DNA from: Pseudomonas mendocina
GTDB lineage: Bacteria; Pseudomonadota; Gammaproteobacteria; Pseudomonadales; Pseudomonadaceae
Reading direction: 5' to 3'
Length of the DNA: 64,000 bases
Assembly: GCF_900636545.1 (NCBI RefSeq)
Contig: NZ_LR134290.1
Location: 2,604,001-2,668,000, forward strand
Made by a program: the position numbers and the translations under genes. The notes below the pieces were generated by a model, which had not been told where the DNA came from, did not search any database, and worked only from the letters and a program-made list of their open reading frames with translations. Positions 10,813 to 19,140 of this stretch are shown here, in pieces. Numbering within the stretch: position 1 is the first letter of the stretch; each line of letters opens with the position of its first letter.

Positions 10813-11583
10813 TCAGGAATAGCGCACCAGGTGATGCGGGTAATCGCCTACCCGCGCGCCTACCACCATCTCGCTGACCCAATCGATCAGGATGCGCGTA
10901 TAGGCTTGCTGGTGGCGGTCCTCACTGAGCCCGTGGTCGGCGCCGGCCATGGTGCGATGGGTCAGCGAGTGCGCCTTGTCGAAGGCATTGCGGTAGCTCA
11001 TCAGCGTGGTGTGCGGGACGAAGTCGTCATGCTCGGACTCCACCAGCAGCACGTCGCCGCGAAACTCGGAGCAGGCGCCGAGCGCCAGATTGTCCTGCGC
11101 GCGCAGTGGCGTGCGGCGGTACACGGCCAGCCGTGCAACGTCCAGTTGGCGCTTGGGCAGCTGCCATTGCTCGTCCCAGTACAGCGCCGGCACACGCAGG
11201 GCCAACCAGCGCACTGGGCGCCTCACGCTGAGCAGGGTGGCCAGGTAGCCGCCGTAGCTGGTGCCGATCACCGCGATGCATTCGGGGTCGACCGCCTCGT
11301 GCGCAGCCAACAGGTCGTAGGCGGCGAGGATGTCAGCCAGGTTGTCTTCACGCGATACGCGCTCCTGCGCTTCGACGTTACGTTCGTGCCCGCGCAGGTC
11401 GAAGGTCAGGCACACGCAGCCCAGCCCGGCGATACCACGGGCGCGGGCCAGGTCGCGTTGCTGGCTACCGCCCCAACCGTGCACGAAAAGCACGCCGGGG
11501 ACCTTGTTCGGTGGCGTCAGCAGAGTCCCGGCGATGTGCTGGTCATCCACCAGAATGTCCAGGCTCTGGCTGCAGGCACTCAT
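10813..11583 (-). CDS. Alpha/beta hydrolase (dienelactone hydrolase/BAAT-like fold)
   Basis: Encodes 256 residues with no signal peptide, so probably cytosolic. The oxyanion segment is HGWGG (35-39). The nucleophile elbow is GTSYGG with Ser109, followed by Asp186 or Asp187 in ESEHDDFVP and His217 in GADHGLS, giving a complete triad. The fold belongs to the peptidase S9/dienelactone hydrolase-like esterases; substrate is not predictable. Its start overlaps the stop of the DUF3182 gene by four bases, so both belong to a three-gene operon read from 13096. Confidence 0.85.
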   Translation of the reverse strand: MSACSQSLDILVDDQHIAGTLLTPPNKVPGVLFVHGWGGSQQRDLARARGIAGLGCVCLTFDLRGHERNVEAQERVSREDNLADILAAYDLLAAHEAVDPECIAVIGTSYGGYLATLLSVRRPVRWLALRVPALYWDEQWQLPKRQLDVARLAVYRRTPLRAQDNLALGACSEFRGDVLLVESEHDDFVPHTTLMSYRNAFDKAHSLTHRTMAGADHGLSEDRHQQAYTRILIDWVSEMVVGARVGDYPHHLVRYS

Positions 11584-12671
11584 AACGGCCCCACCTTGAC
11601 GTACTTGGCCAGCGGGCCGTCCTCGCTATCCTGCCCTTGATACAGGCAAATGGAGCCTGCCGGCGGCGGTACATCCCGGTAGAACTCATGGGTCGAGGCC
11701 TGCAGCGTTTGCAGATGCGGGTCCTTGATGAACGCTTCCAGGGCGAAGATTTCCGCCGCACTGGCCCCGCCGACACGCCAGGATTGCTCCAGCACGCCAC
11801 TGCGTGACAGCCCGCGCGCATTCAGCCCCTGCGCCACGTCGTAGTTGCGCCGCGAGGCCCTGATGGAGGGGTAGACCTCCAGTGCCGCCAGTTCGAAGAT
11901 GCGCGCCTGCTGCACAGCCAGGCGCACGGCGCGCGGCAGATCGAGGGTCATCAGCGCAAGATAGTCGCCGCGTACCAGTGTCAGGCGCGAGCCACCGTAG
12001 ACCTGATTGCCGTGGCCGTCGTCAGTCAGTTGCTGGGTACCGTGGTAGCTCAAGGTGACGCCTGCCACCTGAATCTGGCCAACGCTGTAGGTACTGGGCT
12101 GCTGCAGATCCTCTTCCAGTACCAGGCCCTGTTCCCTCACACGCGGCTCATCGAATGCCGCCAGGGCATTGGCCAGCTCATCATGCGCTCGCACCACCTG
12201 CTGGCCTCGGCCGCCGGTGCCGTCTACCGGCTTCAGGCGTATCGGACCCTCGCGCAGCAGGCGCTGGCCAGCCTCGGCAGCGTCTTCCAGGTCGAAGACG
12301 CTGAAGCCCTGCAAGGTAACGCTTTCGACCTGCCAGGCTAAACGTTCGGACCAGCCCGCTGGCAGGTGGCGCGGTGCCTCGAGGGCCGGGTGACTGATGG
12401 CCTTGGTGGCGAGAAAGGCATGCCCGACCTGGCCGCCGAAGAAATCGTCCGGCCCGTCGATGCCCAGCGAGCCCACATCGCCGACCAACGTGTCCTCCGG
12501 CAGGAAGTAGTGGCGTCCGCGAATCTGCATGCCCGGCTGATAGGGGCCAAGAAAGGGGCAATCGAGCAGCTCGGCGAGCTTCTCGCCGAGCTGGCGTTGC
12601 ACCATGCGTTCATGGGCCATGTGCTGAGCGGTGCCTGGTAGCAGAAGCAGGCCTCGGTAAGTGCCCATCAT
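11580..12671 (-). CDS. DUF3182 protein with ATP-grasp-like features
   Basis: Encodes 363 residues and belongs, from overall sequence character, to the DUF3182 family. Several parts look like an ATP-grasp ligase: a glycine-rich loop KPVDGTGGRGQQVV, an acidic adenine-side segment GLVLEEDL, and a late RSGVLEQSWRVGGAS stretch where ATP-grasp enzymes place metal-binding carboxylates. No substrate can be named. It overlaps the secreted-protein gene upstream and the hydrolase downstream by four bases each, so the three are very likely co-translated. Confidence 0.75.
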   Translation of the reverse strand: MMGTYRGLLLLPGTAQHMAHERMVQRQLGEKLAELLDCPFLGPYQPGMQIRGRHYFLPEDTLVGDVGSLGIDGPDDFFGGQVGHAFLATKAISHPALEAPRHLPAGWSERLAWQVESVTLQGFSVFDLEDAAEAGQRLLREGPIRLKPVDGTGGRGQQVVRAHDELANALAAFDEPRVREQGLVLEEDLQQPSTYSVGQIQVAGVTLSYHGTQQLTDDGHGNQVYGGSRLTLVRGDYLALMTLDLPRAVRLAVQQARIFELAALEVYPSIRASRRNYDVAQGLNARGLSRSGVLEQSWRVGGASAAEIFALEAFIKDPHLQTLQASTHEFYRDVPPPAGSICLYQGQDSEDGPLAKYVKVGPL

Positions 12672-13096
12672 CGATCCCGCCAGGTGCCACCGGCACTTTC
12701 ACAGTCGATGCGTACCTGCTTGAGGTCACCCGCCTGGTAATAGTGGGTGACCACCTTGGCATCGTTGGGCACCGCCGGGCGCGCCTCGCCCCGGTCGTCG
12801 TCGCCGGAGCGATAGTTGGTCAAGGTTTCCTGGGTCAGCGCCGCTTCGCAGCTGCCCAGCTTGGCCTCGGCGCAGCTGGCCACCTTGCGTTGTTCGCTGC
12901 TGATCATGTCCCCGGTTTCGTTATGGCATGACCAGTCGATGGCGCCCTTGTCCATGCCGGTGAACTCGTAGCAGAACTCCTGCTCGACTTCCTGTATGGC
13001 ATCGCTGGATGCGCTGGCGCTGACGTAGCAGGCCTCGGCCAGCGCGTCGCCGGCCGTCAGCGCACCGACCAGAAGGCCGGGAATGATGGCTCGCAT
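12668..13096 (-). CDS. Secreted Cys-containing protein of unknown function
   Basis: Encodes 142 residues starting MRAIIPGLLVGALTAGDALA, a plausible Sec signal peptide ending near Ala-Glu-Ala. The mature part has several Cys (EACYVS, EFCYEF, WSCHNE, ASCAEAKLGSCEAAL, RIDCES) that probably form disulfides in the periplasm, and ends GGTWRDR. Start 13096 follows GAGGAGAT; the upstream ATG 13123 lacks a good site. It is the first gene of the operon with the DUF3182 protein and the hydrolase. I do not recognise a named family. Confidence 0.72.
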   Translation of the reverse strand: MRAIIPGLLVGALTAGDALAEACYVSASASSDAIQEVEQEFCYEFTGMDKGAIDWSCHNETGDMISSEQRKVASCAEAKLGSCEAALTQETLTNYRSGDDDRGEARPAVPNDAKVVTHYYQAGDLKQVRIDCESAGGTWRDR

Positions 13097-13127
13097 GATG
13101 ATCTCCTCGACAATGGCATTCATGAGT

Positions 13128-13155
13128 TGTGAGGTAAGCCGCCAAGTCGAAGTTC
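13128..13155 (-). promoter_or_regulatory. AlgU/RpoE-like promoter candidate for the secreted protein-DUF3182-hydrolase operon
   Basis: On the minus strand GAACTT (13155-13150) and TCACA (13132-13128) have a 17-base spacer, 32 bases before the start at 13096. The -35 is a perfect match. Confidence 0.5.
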
Positions 13156-13284
13156 AGGCTTTTTGATCAAAGGGGCGCCAGACAGAAAAACCCTGAACTC
13201 ATCGCCGTTGCGAAGGCCACAAAGAAAAAGCCGAACCCATCGCTTCGGCTGCAATCGACGCGACGCGCGCGTGAGGGGATCGAT

Positions 13285-15750
13285 ATGAGCGAATCGCACA
13301 GCGAGGCCGAGAGTGCCGTAGCCCAGTTCAAGGCGGCCATCCTGGCCAAGCTGCGCTACGCCGTGGGCAAGGACCCGAGTACCGCCTTCGACCACGACTG
13401 GTTCGAGGCACTGGCCCTTGCCACCCGTGACCACATGATCGATCGCTGGGAGGAGTCCTCCGCCCAAGTCGAGCGCCAGGGCGCCAAACGCATTTACTAC
13501 CTGTCCCTCGAGTTTCTGATCGGCCGCTTGCTGGTGGACAACCTGAGCAACCTCGGTTTGCTCGACGTGGCTCGCCAGGCCATGGCCGAGCTCGGTGTCG
13601 AACTCGAGCGCATCCGTCTGGTGGAACCGGATGCGGCGCTCGGTAACGGTGGCCTCGGGCGCCTGGCCGCCTGTTTCATGGAAAGCATGGCGACCTTGCG
13701 TCTGGCCGCTCACGGCTACGGCATCCGTTATGAACACGGGCTGTTTCGCCAGGCGATCATCGACGGCTGGCAGGCCGAACAGACCGAAACCTGGCTGGAC
13801 TTCGGCAACCCCTGGGAATTCGAGCGTCCGGAAGTGGCCTATCGCATCGGTTTCGGCGGCGGCGTGACCACCCTGGACGATGGCAGCGGCAACACGCGGC
13901 AGTATTGGCAGCCGCAGGAGAGGGTGCGCGCCATCGCCTACGACACCCCGGTGGTGGGCTGGCGGGGTGCGTCGGTCAACACCTTGCGGCTATGGCGTGC
14001 GCGCGCTGAGGAGAACCTGCAACTGGATCGCTTCAATGCCGGCGATCACTTCGGCGCGGTGGCCGGCGAGGTTCGCGCGGAGAGCATCTCGCGGGTGCTC
14101 TATCCGGCCGACGATACCGAGGCTGGCCAGGAGCTGCGCCTGCGCCAGGAATACTTTCTGGTTTCCGCCTCGCTGCAGGATCTGCTCGAGCGCCACCTGC
14201 GCCTGCATCAGGACCTGCACTGCCTGGCGCAGCACGTGGCGATCCAGCTCAACGACACCCATCCAGCCATCGCCGTGGTCGAGCTGATGCGCCTGCTGGT
14301 GGACGAGCATCGCATGCCCTGGGCGCAAGCCTGGCAACTGACGGTGGCGACCACCGCCTACACCAATCACACGCTGCTGCCCGAAGCGCTGGAGTCATGG
14401 CCGGTGTCGCTGATGGAGCGTCTGCTGCCGCGGCATCTGCAGATCATCTACCTGATCAATGCCGAGCATATCGATGCGCTGCGCGCCAAGGACATCCACG
14501 ACTTCCGCCTGCTGCGCGCAGTCTCGTTGATCGAGGAGGACCACGGCCGACGCGTGCGCATGGGCAACCTGGCGTTCCTCGGTGCGCACAGTATCAACGG
14601 GGTGTCCGCGCTGCATACGCGGCTGATGCGTGACACGGTGTTCCGTGACCTGCACCGGCTCTACCCCGACCGGGTGAACAACAAGACCAATGGCGTGACC
14701 TTCCGCCGCTGGTTGTTCCAGGTCAATCCGGGGCTCACCCATCTGCTCGTCGATGCCTTGGGCGAGCCGGTGCTGCAGCGCCCCGAGGAGCACCTCAAGG
14801 CGCTCGAACCCTACGCCGAACGCCAGGATTTTCGCGACGAGTACGCGCTATGCCGCCAGCGCAGCAAGGAAGCGCTGGCCGAGCGGGTGCGGCAGCTGCT
14901 GGGGATCAACCTCGACACCACGGCGATCTTCGACGTGCACGTCAAACGCATCCACGAATACAAGCGCCAGTTGCTCAACCTGCTACACACCGTGGCCTTG
15001 TACCAGGCCATCCGCAACGATCCAACCACCGACTGGGTGCCGCGGGTGAAGATCTTCGCCGGCAAGGCCGCAGCCAGTTATCGCCAGGCCAAGCTGATCA
15101 TCAAACTGGCCAACGATATCAGCCGCACCATCAATGACGATCCCACCGTACGCGGCTTGCTCAAGGTGGTGTTCATTCCCAACTACAACGTCAGCCTGGC
15201 CGAAACCATCATTCCCGCGGCCGATCTGTCGGAGCAAATTTCCACGGCGGGGCTGGAGGCCTCCGGCACCAGCAACATGAAGTTCGCCCTCAATGGCGCC
15301 CTGACCATCGGCACGCTGGACGGTGCCAACGTGGAGATGTGCGAGCAGGTCGGCGAAGAGCATATGTTCATCTTCGGCATGACCGCGCAGCAGGTCGCCG
15401 CACGGCAGCGCCAGGGGCTGGAAATGGGCGATGTGGTGGCCGATTCGGAGCGCCTGGAAGCCGCCCTCGGTGCCATTCGCGCCGGGGTGTTCTCGCCGGA
15501 CGATCCTGCGCGCTATGTAGGCCTGGTGGACGCGTTGCTGTACGAGGACCGCTTCATGGTCTGCGCCGACTTCGATGCCTACTGGAAGGCGCAGCGCCAG
15601 GTCGATCAACGTTGGCAGCGGCCTGAGCAATGGTGGCGTTCGGCGGTGCTGAATACCGCGCGGATGGGCTGGTTCTCCTCCGATCGCACCATCGCCGAAT
15701 ATGCCAAAGATATCTGGCAGGCGGCGCTGCCGCAGCGTGAGGGAGATTAA
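13285..15750 (+). CDS. glgP: GlgP, glycogen/maltodextrin phosphorylase
   Basis: Encodes 821 residues, full length for GT35. It releases glucose-1-phosphate from alpha-glucan ends with pyridoxal phosphate as cofactor. The PLP lysine is Lys666 in EASGTSNMKFALNGALTIG. ALGNGGLGRLAACFMES near residue 115-130 and the FDVHVKRIHEYKRQLLN block are phosphorylase signatures. GAGGGGATCGAT precedes ATG 13285. It stands alone between divergent minus-strand genes, and a weak GAACCC-N16-TCGAC element at 13233-13259 could be its stress promoter. Confidence 0.95.
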   Translation: MSESHSEAESAVAQFKAAILAKLRYAVGKDPSTAFDHDWFEALALATRDHMIDRWEESSAQVERQGAKRIYYLSLEFLIGRLLVDNLSNLGLLDVARQAMAELGVELERIRLVEPDAALGNGGLGRLAACFMESMATLRLAAHGYGIRYEHGLFRQAIIDGWQAEQTETWLDFGNPWEFERPEVAYRIGFGGGVTTLDDGSGNTRQYWQPQERVRAIAYDTPVVGWRGASVNTLRLWRARAEENLQLDRFNAGDHFGAVAGEVRAESISRVLYPADDTEAGQELRLRQEYFLVSASLQDLLERHLRLHQDLHCLAQHVAIQLNDTHPAIAVVELMRLLVDEHRMPWAQAWQLTVATTAYTNHTLLPEALESWPVSLMERLLPRHLQIIYLINAEHIDALRAKDIHDFRLLRAVSLIEEDHGRRVRMGNLAFLGAHSINGVSALHTRLMRDTVFRDLHRLYPDRVNNKTNGVTFRRWLFQVNPGLTHLLVDALGEPVLQRPEEHLKALEPYAERQDFRDEYALCRQRSKEALAERVRQLLGINLDTTAIFDVHVKRIHEYKRQLLNLLHTVALYQAIRNDPTTDWVPRVKIFAGKAAASYRQAKLIIKLANDISRTINDDPTVRGLLKVVFIPNYNVSLAETIIPAADLSEQISTAGLEASGTSNMKFALNGALTIGTLDGANVEMCEQVGEEHMFIFGMTAQQVAARQRQGLEMGDVVADSERLEAALGAIRAGVFSPDDPARYVGLVDALLYEDRFMVCADFDAYWKAQRQVDQRWQRPEQWWRSAVLNTARMGWFSSDRTIAEYAKDIWQAALPQREGD

Positions 15751-15756
15751 TCGCAG

Positions 15757-15801
15757 CCTGTTCAACCTCTTGCAGCGACACACTGCAAGAGGTTGAACAG
15801 G
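15757..15801. terminator. Perfect 19-bp inverted repeat, bidirectional terminator
   Basis: The arm at 15757-15775 is exactly complementary to 15783-15801, with a 7-base loop (CGACACA). It sits between the convergent glgP stop (15750) and the minus-strand gene ending at 15805. There is no strong T run. Confidence 0.7.
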
Positions 15802-15804
15802 CGT

Positions 15805-16026
15805 TCAGCGCTGTACGCGGTGCGCCGGCGTGCTGCCGCCTTTCTTCGGATGCAGGATGCGCGTGACCTGCACGTCGGTGAACTCGTTGGGCCATTCGAA
15901 GGTGTGCAGGGCACTAAGGTAGAAGCGTGCCTGGTCCGGCGTGAGCTGCTCGCGGTCCGACTCGACTTCGACGCTGTGGGGCTGGTTGTGCAGGATGTAG
16001 CTGATCAGATGCAGTGGCTTGGCCAT
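15805..16026 (-). CDS. Small conserved-looking hypothetical protein
   Basis: Encodes 73 residues beginning MAKPLHLISYILHNQPHSVEV. It is soluble, mixed charge, with a helical middle (SDREQLTPDQARFYLSALH) and a basic end. GGAGG at 16033-16037 fixes the start at 16026; upstream in-frame sequence to 16146 has no protein character. I recognise no domain. It is a single gene convergent with glgP. Confidence 0.68.
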   Translation of the reverse strand: MAKPLHLISYILHNQPHSVEVESDREQLTPDQARFYLSALHTFEWPNEFTDVQVTRILHPKKGGSTPAHRVQR

Positions 16027-16058
16027 GCGATGCCTCCGGTTTTGCTGAGTGATGTGAG

Positions 16059-16087
16059 ATAGACCAGCCCACCTCGCTTGCAAGTTC
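16059..16087 (-). promoter_or_regulatory. Weak AlgU/RpoE-like promoter candidate (18-base spacer)
   Basis: On the minus strand GAACTT (16087-16082) and TCTAT (16063-16059) are 18 bases apart, 33 bases upstream of the start at 16026. The -35 is perfect but the spacer is long. Confidence 0.3.
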
Positions 16088-16130
16088 CCGCCATCCGCCG
16101 GGTGGCAGTTGCAGGCCGCAGTCCGCTGCG

Positions 16131-16150
16131 CCTGGTGCAATTGCACCAGG
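16131..16150. repeat. Perfect 20-base palindrome CCTGGTGCAATTGCACCAGG
   Basis: Fully symmetric sequence just past the stop of the YbhN gene (16166, minus strand) and before the small gene at 16026. It can fold as an 8-bp stem with an AATT loop, acting as a terminator, or serve as a protein-binding site. No T run follows in either direction. Confidence 0.55.
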
Positions 16151-16165
16151 CATTGTTTGCATCCG

Positions 16166-17140
16166 CTAGCCGGGCTGGGTCTCGATGCGCTGCTCGCCCT
16201 GCTTGCGCAGAGCTTTCGCGCGTTTCTCCAGCACCAGGTAGGTGACGCTGGCCAGCAGCAGCGGCAGCAGGTAATAGAGCACGCGATAGGCGAGCAGGGC
16301 GGCGATCAGGCTGGCCTGGCTGTACTGGTGCTGCAACAGGGCGAGAAATACCGCCTCGAGCACGCCCAGGCCGGCGGGGATATGCGCCACCACCGCAGCC
16401 ATGCAGCTGATCAGCAGCACCCCGAGCACCGAGGTATAGGCCGCACCCTCCGGCAACAGCCAGAAGATCAGCGCCGCCATCAGCGCCCAGTTGCTCGCAC
16501 CCAGGCACAGTTGCAACAGCGCCATCTTCAGCGAGGGCAGGGTGATCGACCGCTCGCGCAAGTGCCACACGCGTTGCCGCGCGAAAGCGCAGATACCGAT
16601 ATAGGCACTGACCACGCCCAGCAGCGCGAACCCCACCAACTGCAGGCCGGTGACGCCCAGGCCCCAGTTGTCGGGCAACTGCACCAGGCGCATGGAGAAG
16701 ATCACCCCGGCCAGCGCCATGTAGCCGGTCCAGTTGGTCAGCAGGCTGAGGCTGAGGATGCGTGTCACCGTCGAGGCACTCAGGCCAAGACGCATGTACA
16801 GCCGGTAGCGCATCGCCACACCGCCGATCCAGGTGGTGAAGTTCAGGTTGAAGGCGTAGCAGACCATCGCCACCGGCATGACCTGGCGCGCCGGCAAGTG
16901 GTGGCGGCTGTACTGGCGACCAAGCAGGTCGTAGCAGCTGAATACCAGGTAACTGGCGCAGGTGAGCAGGACCCCCACTAGCAGGGTCTGGGCGCTGTAG
17001 TCCCCGAGCGCCTGACGCACCTCGCCCCAGTCCAGGTTGCGCGCCAGCATATACAGCAGTGCCGGTACCGCAAGTAGGAAGAACAAGGTCAGTGCGCGTT
17101 TGCCCCAGCGCATCCAGGGGTTGTTCTGGGCACCATTCAT
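16166..17140 (-). CDS. ybhN: YbhN/LPG-synthase-TM-like integral membrane protein
   Basis: Encodes 324 residues with about eight hydrophobic segments, matching the UPF0104/YbhN family, related to the flippase domain of lysylphosphatidylglycerol synthases. Typical blocks are NFTTWIGGVAMRYRLY near 100-115 and AHIPAGLGVLEAVFLALL near 250-267. It is probably in the inner membrane and may move or sense phospholipid. Its gene follows clsB by a four-base overlap, the same order as ybhP-clsB-ybhN in E. coli. Confidence 0.87.
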   Translation of the reverse strand: MNGAQNNPWMRWGKRALTLFFLLAVPALLYMLARNLDWGEVRQALGDYSAQTLLVGVLLTCASYLVFSCYDLLGRQYSRHHLPARQVMPVAMVCYAFNLNFTTWIGGVAMRYRLYMRLGLSASTVTRILSLSLLTNWTGYMALAGVIFSMRLVQLPDNWGLGVTGLQLVGFALLGVVSAYIGICAFARQRVWHLRERSITLPSLKMALLQLCLGASNWALMAALIFWLLPEGAAYTSVLGVLLISCMAAVVAHIPAGLGVLEAVFLALLQHQYSQASLIAALLAYRVLYYLLPLLLASVTYLVLEKRAKALRKQGEQRIETQPG

Positions 17141-18339
17141 CCAGTTTTTTCCTCTTCATAGCCGCTGGCCTTTGCGTCCGGCGCCAGCGGTTTCAGTCTC
17201 TTGCGGTGCGCCGGCAGCCAGCCGGCGATGGCCGGAAAGCGGCGCAGAAAGTGAAAGCACAGGAACACCAGTGGCGCGCGCCACCAGTAGCCGCGTATCA
17301 CGCGTTCGAGTTCGATGCGCTTGCAGTGCTCGGCGGACAGCTCGAGCAAATGGTCGTGCAGGTATTGGTTGAAGGCCCGGTCCTGAATCACCAGGTTGGC
17401 TTCCAGGTTCAGAGCCAGGCTCAGCGGGTCGAGGTTGCTCGAACCCACTGTGGACCAGTCTTCATCCACCAGTGCCACCTTGCCGTGCAGCGGGCGCTGG
17501 CAGTATTCGTAGACCACCACGCCGTGGCGCAGCAGATAGTTGTAGAGCAGGCGGGAAAAGGCCTGGACCCAGCGCATGTCCGGCTGCCCCTGGAGGATCA
17601 GGGTGACCTCTACGCCACGTTGTGCCGCGTTGCGCAGGGCGCGCAGCACGCGGTAGCCGGGGAAGAAATAGGCGTTGGCGATCACCACGCGCTTGTGCGC
17701 CGATTCGAAGGCGCGCAGGTGCTCGTCTTCGATATCAGTGGTGTGGCGTTCGTTGTCGCGCTCCAGCAGCATCACCCGCGCATCGCCCACCGGCTCTCTG
17801 GAAGGCTGCGCCGGACTCGGCTCGCTGAACGCCGGACGCAGTAGGCGCAGCATGGCCACATGCAGATCGCTGACGATCGGGCCAACCACTTCGACGGCAT
17901 AGTCCTGCTTGGCCATTTCGCCATAGTCGCCAAGATGGTCGGCCGAGTAGTTGATGCCACCGACGAAGGCGCGCTGGCCATCGATCACCACCAGCTTGCG
18001 GTGCAGGCGCCGGAACAGGTTGGTCCGTACGCCGAAGCGCCTGGGGCTGGGGTCGAAAACGTGGATCTTAACCCCCTCGCGGGTCAATGCCGCGACGTAC
18101 TCGTGCTGCAGGTCGGCGGTGCCGTAGCCGTCCACGGCGATGACCACGCGCACACCGCGCCGCGCGGCCTCGATCAGCACTTCCTGCAGCTCGAAGCCGA
18201 CCTTGTCCTCACGGATGATGAAGGTTTCCAGCAGCACCTCGATACGCGCCGCGCGAATGCATTCGAACACCCTCGGGTAGTAGCCCTCGCCATTGATCAG
18301 CAGGCGCAGCTGGTTGCCATCTCGCCATATGCCGCTCAC
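17137..18339 (-). CDS. clsB: Cardiolipin synthase B-type phospholipase D family enzyme
   Basis: Encodes 400 residues, near E. coli ClsB (413). It carries two HKD motifs: HRKLVVIDGQRAFVGGINYS in the first half and HGKVALVDEDWSTVGSSNLD in the second. ClsB makes cardiolipin from phosphatidylglycerol and phosphatidylethanolamine at the inner membrane. The start is GTG 18339, overlapping the upstream stop as GTGA; the longer opening to 18561 is the shadow of the upstream gene. It lies between ybhP and ybhN homologues. Confidence 0.9.
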   Translation of the reverse strand: MSGIWRDGNQLRLLINGEGYYPRVFECIRAARIEVLLETFIIREDKVGFELQEVLIEAARRGVRVVIAVDGYGTADLQHEYVAALTREGVKIHVFDPSPRRFGVRTNLFRRLHRKLVVIDGQRAFVGGINYSADHLGDYGEMAKQDYAVEVVGPIVSDLHVAMLRLLRPAFSEPSPAQPSREPVGDARVMLLERDNERHTTDIEDEHLRAFESAHKRVVIANAYFFPGYRVLRALRNAAQRGVEVTLILQGQPDMRWVQAFSRLLYNYLLRHGVVVYEYCQRPLHGKVALVDEDWSTVGSSNLDPLSLALNLEANLVIQDRAFNQYLHDHLLELSAEHCKRIELERVIRGYWWRAPLVFLCFHFLRRFPAIAGWLPAHRKRLKPLAPDAKASGYEEEKTG

Positions 18340-19124
18340 AGGTGAATCTCCGCTGCCAGTGGCGCGTGGTCGGACAAATGCGACCAGGGCCGAGTGGACA
18401 ACACCTGCGGCTCGTACGCCGAGGCATTGCGGGTATAGATGCGATCCAGGCGCAGCCACGGCAGGCGTGCGGGAAAACTGCGCGCCGGCTTGCCGTGGCG
18501 ATGCTCGAAAGCCTCGCGCAGGCCATGTGGTGCCAGCTGCTGGTCCGCACGCAGGCGCCAATCGTTGAAATCACCGGCGACTATCACCGGGGCATCGGGT
18601 TCGAAGGTCGCCAGCAGGTCGAGCAGCAGGCCGATCTGTTGGCGGCGGTGCGCTTCGCGCAGGCCAAGATGCACGCACACGGCATGCACCGCATCGTGAC
18701 CCGGCACGTCGAGACGGCAATGCAGCAGCCCGCGCTGCTCGGTGCCGCTGACGGTCACATCGAGGTTGTGATGTTCGAGAATCGGGAAGCGCGAGAGCAG
18801 GGCGTTGCCGTGGTGGCCGTCCGGGTACACGGCATTGCGCCCGTAGGCGAACTGCGGCCACATGCTGTCGGCGAGAAATTCGTACTGCGGCACGCTCGGC
18901 CAGTCATGGAAACGCTTGGCGTGCAGAGCATGGTTGCCGAGCACCTCCTGCAGGAATACCAGGTCGGACCCGGTGGCCTGCACGGCGCTGCGCAGCTCGG
19001 GCAGGATGAAGCGACGGTTGAGAGCGGTAAAGCCCTTGTGCGTGTTGATCGTCAGCACGCGCAGGCGCTTGACCGGTGTCACGCGGTCGATGATCACCTC
19101 CGGCTTGGCAATGGTGTTGTTCAT
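18336..19124 (-). CDS. ybhP: YbhP-type endonuclease/exonuclease/phosphatase family protein
   Basis: Encodes 262 residues. Motifs of the metal-dependent EEP fold are visible: LTINTHKG (strand 1), DLVFLQEVLG (Glu, Mg binding), VCVHLGL, VIVAGDFNDWR (Asp/Asn) and LSDHAPLAAEI (final Asp-His). YbhP of E. coli sits with clsB and has unclear substrate, possibly a phospholipid phosphatase-like activity. Start 19124 lies 16 bases after the ADH stop; its ribosome-binding site is weak. Confidence 0.87.
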   Translation of the reverse strand: MNNTIAKPEVIIDRVTPVKRLRVLTINTHKGFTALNRRFILPELRSAVQATGSDLVFLQEVLGNHALHAKRFHDWPSVPQYEFLADSMWPQFAYGRNAVYPDGHHGNALLSRFPILEHHNLDVTVSGTEQRGLLHCRLDVPGHDAVHAVCVHLGLREAHRRQQIGLLLDLLATFEPDAPVIVAGDFNDWRLRADQQLAPHGLREAFEHRHGKPARSFPARLPWLRLDRIYTRNASAYEPQVLSTRPWSHLSDHAPLAAEIHL

Positions 19125-19140
19125 GTTCGGCCGCGCTCGC

